Notes under the pieces: generated by a model
The model's input: only the letters and a program-made list of their open reading frames with translations
Databases searched by the model: none
Told to the model about the DNA's origin: nothing
Assembly (NCBI GenBank): GCA_964386405.1
Contig: CAYLRW010000068.1
Location: 1 to 7,210, forward strand
Length of the DNA stretch: 7,210 bases
Origin: RZYP01 sp964386405
GTDB lineage: Bacteria; Bacillota; Negativicutes; Acidaminococcales; Acidaminococcaceae
Direction of reading: 5' to 3'
In this document: one piece after another, positions 1-5,041 of the stretch
How the letters are laid out: each line of letters opens with the position of its first letter
Position numbering within the stretch: position 1 is the first letter of the stretch
Translations under genes and position numbers: made by a program

Positions 1-3000
1 AACGCCGTAACATTGTTCGTCGTCTTGAAGTCTGCGAAGCTTTCTTAAAATCAGGTAATCATCCTGACTGGATGATTCTTGATGTTGTACCGGTAATTCC
101 ACCGGAACTCAGACCTATGGTCCAATTGGATGGTGGCAGATTTGCCACTTCCGATTTGAACGATCTTTATCGCCGCGTTATTAACCGTAATAACCGTTTG
201 AAAAGATTGCTTGAGCTTTCTGCTCCGGATATTATCGTTCGTAATGAAAAGAGAATGCTGCAGGAAGCAGTTGATGCCTTGATTGATAACGGCAGACACG
301 GTCGCCCTGTAACCGGCCCTGGCAATCGTCCTTTGAAATCCTTATCAGACATGCTTAAAGGTAAACAAGGTCGTTTCCGTCAGAACCTGTTGGGTAAACG
401 TGTTGACTATTCAGGTCGTTCCGTTATCGTTGTTGGTCCTGAGCTGAAGATGCACCAGTGCGGTCTTCCTAAAGAAATGGCTCTTGAGCTTTTCAAACCA
501 TTCGTTATGAAGCGCCTTGTCAACAGCGGCCAAGCCAATAATATCAAGAGCGCAAAACGCATGGTTGAACGTGCTAATGCAGCAGTATGGGACGTTCTGG
601 AAGACGTAATCAAAGAACATCCTGTTCTTTTGAACCGCGCTCCGACTCTGCACAGACTTGGTATTCAAGCATTTGAACCGATCCTTTCCGAAGGTCGTGC
701 AATCAAATTGCATCCTTTGGTATGTACCGCATATAACGCCGACTTCGACGGTGACCAAATGGCTGTCCATTTGCCGCTTTCCGCTGAAGCACAGGCAGAA
801 GCACGCATGTTGATGCTTTCAGTCAATAATATTTTGGCTCCGAAAGATGGTAAACCTGTTGCTGTACCTACACAGGACATGGTTCTTGGTGCCTACTACC
901 TGACCATTTTCAAAGACAATGCTAAAGGTGAAGGCATGCGCTTCAGCAGCGTGAATGAAGCACTTCTTGCTTATTTCCATGGAGTTGTTGATTTGCAGGC
1001 ACGTGTCAAGATTGACTTCCCTAATTCTGAAATTTATCCTGAAAAATCAAACGAAGGTTTCAGCCTTGTCGCAACTTCCGTTGGTAATGCCATCTTCAAT
1101 GAAGAGTTGCCGCTTGAAATGCGCTACTTCTCCAAAACTAAAGATGGTTGGAGCCTGGGCAAGCTCGCTGACAAGAAAGAATTAGGACGTTTGGTAGCTA
1201 AGGCACACAAACTGTTCGGCAACCTTCGTACTGCTGAGATTCTCGATAAAGTCAAAAAGCTTGGTTATGATAATGCTTGTAAGGCCGGTATCTCCATTGC
1301 TGTATCAGATATCAAAATCCCTGCCGAAAAAGCGACAATTTTGTCTGCCGCTGAAAAACAGGTCGATAGAACAGAAACCATGTTCCGTCGTGGTTTGATG
1401 TCAGAAGATGAAAGATATCGTAAGGTTATTGATTTGTGGACAAAGGCAACTGACGATGTTACCGATGCTTTGATGAAGGATACACTTGATCCATTCAACT
1501 CAGTTTATATGATGGCTTCTTCAGGAGCCCGTGGTAACGTACAACAGATTCGTCAGCTCGCTGGTATGCGTGGTTTGATGGCTGACCCATCAGGACGTAT
1601 TATCGACCGTCCTATCAAAGCTAACTTCCGTGAAGGCTTGACAGTTTTGGAATACTTTATTTCCACTCACGGTGCTCGTAAAGGTTTGGCCGATACTGCA
1701 CTGCGTACAGCAGACTCCGGTTATCTGACCCGTCGTTTGGTTGACGTTGCACAAGATGTCATTGTTCGTGAGGATGATTGCGATGTTGTCGGCATGAATC
1801 TAGTCAAAGAACGCAGCCGTCTGTGTAAAGCTACTATCGGAGCAAGCCAGAACAAGTTGAAAGAATTGGTAATTGGCCGTAATTTGGCTGCCAGCGTCTT
1901 CCATCCTGTCACAGGCGAATTGCTTGTAGAAGCTGATACTGTAATCAGAGAAGACATCCTGAATAAAATCAATGCCGCTAAAGTTATGGAAATTACACTT
2001 TACGCCAGGGATGATTTTGACGGGGAAGCTACAGAGACTATGCAGATCAATGTCAGCGAAGAAAGAGTGCACGAGGTGTTCAAGGAACACATGATGCATC
2101 ATTTCCTGAATAAACCGCTGGCAGAAAATATTGTAACTGCTGATGGCAAAGTAATGGCTAAAGAAGGAGCAATCCTTGATGAAGCTACAATAGATGCTAT
2201 TCTTGCGAGCGGAGATGTTCGTGAGGTCAAGGTCCGCAACCACACTATCGAAGGCATTGAAATGGAGGCTATAACTGAAGGCAAGAACAACCAGACAGTT
2301 ATTGAATCCTTGCGTGATCGTATCGTAGGCCGTCATTTGGCTGAAGATATTGAGAATGCCAAAGGCAAGATAGTATACCATATCAATGAGTATATTACTG
2401 ATGACATGGCAGATAAGATCGCAGAACTCCGAACAAAGGTCAAGATACGCTCCGTATTGAACTGCAAATCCAGATTTGGTGTTTGCCGTAAATGTTACGG
2501 TCGTAACCTTGCAACGGGCAAAATCGTTGATGTCGGTGAGGCAGTTGGTACAATTGCAGCACAATCAATCGGCGAGCCTGGCACGCAGCTCACAATGCGT
2601 ACTTTCCATACCGGTGGTGTTGCCGGCGACGATATTACACAAGGTTTGCCGCGTGTTGAAGAATTGTTCGAAGCACGTAAACCAAAACATCCTGGCATAC
2701 TCAGTGAACATGCAGGCCGTGTTCGTTTTGCCGAAAAAGATGGCGCACGCCGCGTCATAATAGTTCAGGAAAACGGTGAAGAAGAAACCTATGCGATTCC
2801 TTACGGTGCTAAGATTCATGTTGTCGAAGGCGATATTATCAATGTCGGCGACAGGTTGACAGAAGGTTCTCTCAATCCACATGATATTTTGCGTATCAGT
2901 GGTGTAAGAGCAACACAACGTTACCTGGTACAACAAGTTCTGGGCGTTTATAAATCACAGGGCGTTGAAATCAACGACAAGCATATTGAAGTTGTAGTAC

Positions 3001-3365
3001 GTCAAATGATGCGTAAGATCCGTATCGATGAATCAGGTGATACTGCAATGCTGCCGGGTGAAACTGTGGACGTATCCGAATTCGATGCACAAAATATGGA
3101 TATGATCGATCAGGACAAAGAGGTTGCAGAAGGACATCCTGTACTTCTGGGTATTACCAAAGCTTCTTTGGCAACTGATTCCTTCCTTTCCGCCGCATCC
3201 TTCCAGGAAACTACCAGAAACCTGACTGACGCTGCTATCAAAGGTAAAGTTGATCCACTTCTTGGTCTGAAAGAAAACGTTATTATCGGTAAATTAATTC
3301 CTGCTGGTACCGGCATGAGCCGTTACCGCAACATTAAAATCAAGTATAATAACGAAACTAAGTAA
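1..3365 (+). CDS. rpoC: DNA-directed RNA polymerase subunit beta-prime, 5'-truncated by the window edge
   Basis: Catalytic beta-prime subunit of RNA polymerase. The reading frame is open from the left edge (first full codon at 3) to TAA at 3363-3365, giving 1120 visible residues; visible residue n starts at base 3n. By alignment from memory, about 210-230 N-terminal residues, including the first zinc site, lie outside. Seen: the active-site motif NADFDGDQ at residues 245-252, with magnesium-binding Asp 247, 249 and 251; the bridge-helix region (SGARGN onward) from about residue 507; four zinc-site cysteines at 593, 821, 828 and 831; and the trigger loop (MRTFHTGG) at about 865-872, with no SI3-type insertion. 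The C-terminus (LLGLKENVIIGKL, GTGM) is intact and the frame is unbroken. The odd part is the stretch between Cys593 and Cys821: it is about 150 residues longer than in Bacillus subtilis as I remember it, and holds three copies of a related module. A terminator begins nine bases after the stop. Identity is certain; the exact full length is not. Confidence 0.98.
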   Translation, partial: RRNIVRRLEVCEAFLKSGNHPDWMILDVVPVIPPELRPMVQLDGGRFATSDLNDLYRRVINRNNRLKRLLELSAPDIIVRNEKRMLQEAVDALIDNGRHGRPVTGPGNRPLKSLSDMLKGKQGRFRQNLLGKRVDYSGRSVIVVGPELKMHQCGLPKEMALELFKPFVMKRLVNSGQANNIKSAKRMVERANAAVWDVLEDVIKEHPVLLNRAPTLHRLGIQAFEPILSEGRAIKLHPLVCTAYNADFDGDQMAVHLPLSAEAQAEARMLMLSVNNILAPKDGKPVAVPTQDMVLGAYYLTIFKDNAKGEGMRFSSVNEALLAYFHGVVDLQARVKIDFPNSEIYPEKSNEGFSLVATSVGNAIFNEELPLEMRYFSKTKDGWSLGKLADKKELGRLVAKAHKLFGNLRTAEILDKVKKLGYDNACKAGISIAVSDIKIPAEKATILSAAEKQVDRTETMFRRGLMSEDERYRKVIDLWTKATDDVTDALMKDTLDPFNSVYMMASSGARGNVQQIRQLAGMRGLMADPSGRIIDRPIKANFREGLTVLEYFISTHGARKGLADTALRTADSGYLTRRLVDVAQDVIVREDDCDVVGMNLVKERSRLCKATIGASQNKLKELVIGRNLAASVFHPVTGELLVEADTVIREDILNKINAAKVMEITLYARDDFDGEATETMQINVSEERVHEVFKEHMMHHFLNKPLAENIVTADGKVMAKEGAILDEATIDAILASGDVREVKVRNHTIEGIEMEAITEGKNNQTVIESLRDRIVGRHLAEDIENAKGKIVYHINEYITDDMADKIAELRTKVKIRSVLNCKSRFGVCRKCYGRNLATGKIVDVGEAVGTIAAQSIGEPGTQLTMRTFHTGGVAGDDITQGLPRVEELFEARKPKHPGILSEHAGRVRFAEKDGARRVIIVQENGEEETYAIPYGAKIHVVEGDIINVGDRLTEGSLNPHDILRISGVRATQRYLVQQVLGVYKSQGVEINDKHIEVVVRQMMRKIRIDESGDTAMLPGETVDVSEFDAQNMDMIDQDKEVAEGHPVLLGITKASLATDSFLSAASFQETTRNLTDAAIKGKVDPLLGLKENVIIGKLIPAGTGMSRYRNIKIKYNNETK
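1866..2465 (+). repeat. Threefold repeated module of about 75 residues inside rpoC
   Basis: Three diverged copies of one protein motif lie in tandem just before the second zinc site. Copy A covers visible residues about 622-670 (core IGRNLAASVFHPVTGELL), copy B about 700-748 (core LNKPLAENIVTADGKVM), and copy C about 773-821 (core VGRHLAEDIENAKGKIV). In each, a G/N-R/K-x-L-A core is followed by a GE/GK turn, an I-x-[ED]-[DE]-like helix start, and a beta strand of the V-x-[EK]-[VI] kind. The conserved LA pairs are 78 and 73 residues apart, so the period is regular. Bacillus RpoC, from memory, has one such unit in this place, so two extra units would explain the added length. The linkers (about 30 and 25 residues) are hydrophilic. 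The repeats are visible only at protein level; the DNA copies have diverged. Confidence 0.7.
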
Positions 3366-3373
3366 GTTCATGC

Positions 3374-3414
3374 AAAAAGCCCCAACCATTTCAAAACGTG
3401 GTTGGGGCTTTTTT
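3374..3414 (+). terminator. Rho-independent terminator after rpoC
   Basis: A perfect 15-bp inverted repeat pairs 3374-3388 (AAAAAGCCCCAACCA) with 3399-3413 (TGGTTGGGGCTTTTT) around a 10-base loop. The GC-rich core is AGCCCCAACCA, and six T residues (3409-3414) follow the G-rich arm. The hairpin starts nine bases after the rpoC stop, so it should end the rpoB-rpoC transcript. Because the left arm begins with five A residues, the element could also act on a transcript from the other strand, but no gene facing it is visible. Confidence 0.95.
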
Positions 3415-3669
3415 ATACTCATGAAAAAAACGGAAAAATAAAAAACAAGTAAAATTGAATACAAAAATAAAACAATTTGAAAAAAATAGAGAATTTTATT
3501 GAAAAAATTTATTTATGAAAGAAAAATTTAAAAAAATAGGACAAAAATTTGAAAGTTTAGCGAAAAAAGTTTACAAAATAAAAGAATTTCAAAGAAAATA
3601 TTTCGCCTTGTTACGCAAATGAAACGCTAGGACACGTGTAAACAAAGTAACGCATAAATAGTGGGTTTT
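3415..3669. other. Gene-free A-rich spacer upstream of the operon promoter
   Basis: No plausible gene is seen here in any frame. Between 3421 and 3600, a hand count gives about 110 A, 42 T, 20 G and 8 C, so GC is near 16 percent and the + strand is strongly A-biased; 3481-3540 has no C at all. Runs of four to seven A recur, many about 10-12 bases apart (centres near 3442, 3453, 3465, 3476 and again 3483, 3494, 3505), the arrangement that bends DNA. Composition becomes more ordinary from about 3601. That part has a perfect 8-base palindrome, ACACGTGT, at 3632-3639. The likely role is as curved upstream promoter DNA; that is inference. Confidence 0.6.
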
Positions 3670-3677
3670 TTAGCATT

Positions 3678-3724
3678 AAAAAGATGAAAAAAGTGTTGAC
3701 ATGCTGTGTTTAGAATGTTACAAT
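3678..3724 (+). promoter_or_regulatory. Strong housekeeping sigma promoter of the L7Ae-rpsL-rpsG-fusA-tuf operon
   Basis: The -35 box TTGACA (3696-3701) is a perfect consensus. It is separated by exactly 17 bases from the -10 box TACAAT (3719-3724), which differs from TATAAT at one base. TG at 3716-3717 gives an extended -10 (TGTTACAAT). Transcription should start near 3731. Measured from there, A-tracts at 3687-3692 and 3678-3682 fall at about -39 to -44 and -49 to -53, where proximal and distal UP-element subsites sit. It lies after the rpoC terminator and before the first gene of the operon, so it should drive all the downstream genes. Confidence 0.92.
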
Positions 3725-3730
3725 ACTTAA

Positions 3731-3769
3731 GCATCTCGGTATAGCTATGCGTTTTTGGAGGTATTCACT
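3731..3769 (+). promoter_or_regulatory. Short 5' leader and ribosome binding site of the L7Ae-like gene
   Basis: The predicted leader is about 39 bases. GGAGG at 3757-3761 lies 8 bases before ATG at 3770, and this decides the start: a TTG at 3755 in the same frame overlaps the binding site and cannot be used with it. GCAT (3731-3734) can pair with ATGC (3747-3750), but four base pairs around a 12-base loop is too weak to call an attenuator or riboswitch. Confidence 0.75.
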
Positions 3770-4021
3770 ATGTCAGTTGAGCTGTTAAAAGCAGGGGCTA
3801 AACATGTTATAGGCGTGAAACAAACTGCTAAAGCCATTGAGAAAGGTACTGCGAAGATCGTCTTTATTGCGAAAGACGCAGATGCCTGCGTAATTGATCC
3901 GCTGATTGCCGCTTGTGCCGAGGCCAACCTTGTTTATGAAACGGTTGCCTCTATGCAGGAGCTTGGCAAATTGTGCGGCATCCATGTTGGTGCTGCCGCC
4001 GCTGCTATACTCAAGGATTGA
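3770..4021 (+). CDS. rplGB: L7Ae-family ribosomal / k-turn RNA-binding protein
   Basis: Small RNA-binding protein of the L7Ae/L30e/S12e/Gadd45 family, called YbxF or RplGB in Bacillus, where the family binds kink-turn RNA. The product is 83 residues, typical of these bacterial paralogues, and acts in the cytoplasm. Visible family signatures are GVKQTAKAIEKGTAKIVFIA (residues 15-34), where the G-x-K-Q-T region contacts RNA; AKDAD at 34-38; and the C-terminal MQELGKLCGIHVGAAAAAI stretch, which holds the conserved ELGK-CGI-VGAA pattern. The start is ATG at 3770, placed by GGAGG 8 bases upstream; the stop is TGA at 4019-4021. It is the first gene of the unit driven by the promoter at 3696-3724 and is followed after 75 bases by rpsL, the same position as in Bacillus. 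Its RNA target in the cell is not shown by the sequence. Confidence 0.93.
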   Translation: MSVELLKAGAKHVIGVKQTAKAIEKGTAKIVFIAKDADACVIDPLIAACAEANLVYETVASMQELGKLCGIHVGAAAAAILKD

Positions 4022-4057
4022 TAGGGATCCGATTGCTTTTAGCATGAGGGTTTTTAT
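4021..4057 (+). other. Possible imperfect RNA hairpin with tandem G-A pairs between the L7Ae-like gene and rpsL
   Basis: Bases 4021-4030 can pair with 4048-4057 (ten pairs, four of them G-U). Next come opposed GA dinucleotides (4031-4032 and 4046-4047), a U-U opposition (4033/4045), three Watson-Crick pairs (4034-4036 with 4042-4044) and a UUUUA loop. The G-U pairs make the lower stem weak. Opposed GA steps next to U-U resemble the core of kink-turn RNA, but the usual three-base bulge is missing. Function is unknown and the fold may not form. Confidence 0.25.
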
Positions 4058-4082
4058 AATTATTAAAACTAATTATTTTGGG

Positions 4083-4090
4083 AAGGAGGT
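4083..4090 (+). promoter_or_regulatory. Full-length Shine-Dalgarno sequence of rpsL
   Basis: AAGGAGGT matches the anti-Shine-Dalgarno end of 16S rRNA over eight bases and ends six bases before the ATG at 4097. This is about as strong a site as occurs and fits a gene needed at very high output. Confidence 0.9.
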
Positions 4091-4096
4091 GCCGAT

Positions 4097-4486
4097 ATGC
4101 CTACAATTAACCAATTGGTTCGTAAAGGTAGAGAGGTCCTTAAGCAAAAATCCACTGCTCCAGCTTTAAAAAATTGCCCACAAAAACGTGGGGTTTGCAC
4201 AAGGGTTTATACAACAACCCCTAAGAAACCTAACTCTGCGTTGCGTAAAGTAGCAAGGGTTCGTTTGACAAACGGAATTGAAGTTACAGCGTATATCCCA
4301 GGTATCGGCCACAATCTACAAGAACACAGTGTTGTTCTTATTAGAGGCGGAAGGGTAAAAGATCTTCCGGGTGTCCGTTATCACATCATTCGTGGTGCGC
4401 TTGATACTGCTGGCGTTGCAAATCGTAATCAAGGCCGTTCTAAGTACGGTGCTAAACGCGCAAAAGCCGCTGCAGCAAAGAAATAA
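4097..4486 (+). CDS. rpsL: 30S ribosomal protein S12
   Basis: S12 sits at the decoding centre of the small subunit, where it helps to monitor codon-anticodon pairing. The product is 129 residues, close to the family length, and opens with the typical MPTINQLVRKGR. CPQKRGVCTRVYTTTPKKPN is present at residues 27-46, and the loop GGRVKDLPGVRYH at 84-96. Counting the first Met, numbering matches E. coli through this region. Lys43 and Lys88, the residues most often changed in streptomycin-resistant mutants, and Pro91 are wild type, so this gene gives no sign of streptomycin resistance. Asp89 is the residue that RimO methylthiolates in E. coli. The Lys/Ala-rich tail (KRAKAAAAKK) is a few residues longer than in E. 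coli. The start is fixed by the AAGGAGGT site. Only 40 bases separate it from rpsG, so the two are co-transcribed. Confidence 0.98.
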   Translation: MPTINQLVRKGREVLKQKSTAPALKNCPQKRGVCTRVYTTTPKKPNSALRKVARVRLTNGIEVTAYIPGIGHNLQEHSVVLIRGGRVKDLPGVRYHIIRGALDTAGVANRNQGRSKYGAKRAKAAAAKK

Positions 4487-4526
4487 TTTAAACATCACGA
4501 CTGATTTCTGAGAAGGAGGGAAACAC

Positions 4527-4997
4527 ATGCCGAGAAAAGGCCCTGTGACTAAAAGAGACGTTTTGCCGGATCCAGTATACGGTTCAAAACTATTAACTAG
4601 ATTTATTAACAAAATTATGCTAGACGGCAAAAAAGGTGTAGCTGAAAGCATTGTATACGATGCATTCGACCTTGTCCGTGCTAAAACTGGTAAAGATCCA
4701 TTGGAAGTTTTTGATGCTGCTATGAAGAATGTAATGCCAATCCTTGAAGTACGTGCCCGCCGTGTAGGTGGCGCAAACTATCAGGTACCGGTTGAAGTTC
4801 GTGCAGACCGCAAAACTACTTTGGGTATCCGCTGGTTGGTAAATTACTCACGTTTACGTGGTGAAAGAACCATGTGTGAACGCGTAGCTGGCGAAATTCT
4901 GGATGCTGCTAACAGCACCGGCGCGTCAGTGAAAAAACGTGAAGATACCCACAAGATGGCAGAAGCCAACAAAGCTTTCGCTCACTATCGTTGGTAA
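4527..4997 (+). CDS. rpsG: 30S ribosomal protein S7
   Basis: S7 is the primary binding protein that starts assembly of the 30S head; it binds the 3' major domain of 16S rRNA and lies near the E site. The product is 156 residues, the usual Gram-positive length. Seen: the basic N-terminus MPRKGPVTKRDVLPDP, the helix motif FINKIMLDGKKGVAE at 26-40, the RNA-binding beta hairpin around VRARRVGGANYQVPVEVR at 75-92, and the family C-terminus KKREDTHKMAEANKAFAHYR at 136-155. ATG at 4527 follows AAGGAGG (4513-4519) with a seven-base spacer. In E. coli, S7 represses its operon by binding the S12-S7 gap. Here that gap is only 40 bases and I see no comparable fold in it. The stop codon touches a small hairpin (4997-5017). 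Confidence 0.98.
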   Translation: MPRKGPVTKRDVLPDPVYGSKLLTRFINKIMLDGKKGVAESIVYDAFDLVRAKTGKDPLEVFDAAMKNVMPILEVRARRVGGANYQVPVEVRADRKTTLGIRWLVNYSRLRGERTMCERVAGEILDAANSTGASVKKREDTHKMAEANKAFAHYRW

Positions 4998-5017
4998 GCA
5001 CGAAGCTTACTCGTGCT
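4997..5017 (+). other. Intercistronic hairpin between rpsG and fusA
   Basis: AGCACGA (4997-5003) pairs perfectly with TCGTGCT (5011-5017), a 7-bp stem around the loop AGCTTAC. The left arm starts on the last base of the rpsG stop codon, and the right arm ends seven bases before the fusA ribosome binding site. No T-run follows, so it is not an intrinsic terminator. It could affect mRNA processing or the balance of S7 and EF-G output; that is inference. Confidence 0.5.
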
Positions 5018-5041
5018 AGGAATTAAGGAGGATTAAAACTA

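Noticed and set aside
1800..2564. Open frame of 254 codons on the - strand opposite rpoC
   Set aside because: It lies wholly antisense to the conserved rpoC frame, has no convincing ribosome binding site or recognisable family, and its Cys/Phe/Ser-rich composition is what reverse-strand reading of a codon-biased gene produces.
2595..2660. SI3-type insertion in the RpoC trigger loop
   Set aside because: The sequence runs directly from FHTGG into GVAGDDITQGLPRV, as in Gram-positive enzymes, so there is no insertion there.
3570..3602. Second promoter with a -35-like TTTACA at 3570-3575
   Set aside because: No acceptable -10 box occurs at 16-18 bases; A-rich DNA gives many half-matches.
3731..3755. 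Leader attenuator or riboswitch before the L7Ae-like gene
   Set aside because: Only four base pairs (GCAT/ATGC) support it, and the leader of about 39 bases is too short for a known riboswitch class.
3755..4021. Longer version of the L7Ae-like protein starting at TTG 3755
   Set aside because: The TTG overlaps the GGAGG site (3757-3761), which is correctly spaced for ATG 3770; family members begin at the MSVE-like position.
4037..4055. Possible terminator formed by TGC/GCA pairing followed by GGGTTTTT
   Set aside because: The GC stem next to the T-run is too short, and terminating here would cut the operon before rpsL, against the conserved operon arrangement.
4057..4077. Direct repeat TAATTATT at 4057-4064 and 4070-4077
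   Set aside because: Short, low-complexity AT sequence in an AT-rich gap; expected by chance.
3906..4169. Overlapping + strand frame of 87 codons running from the L7Ae-like gene into rpsL
   Set aside because: It spans parts of two well-supported genes in another frame, has no ribosome binding site, and its product resembles nothing I know.
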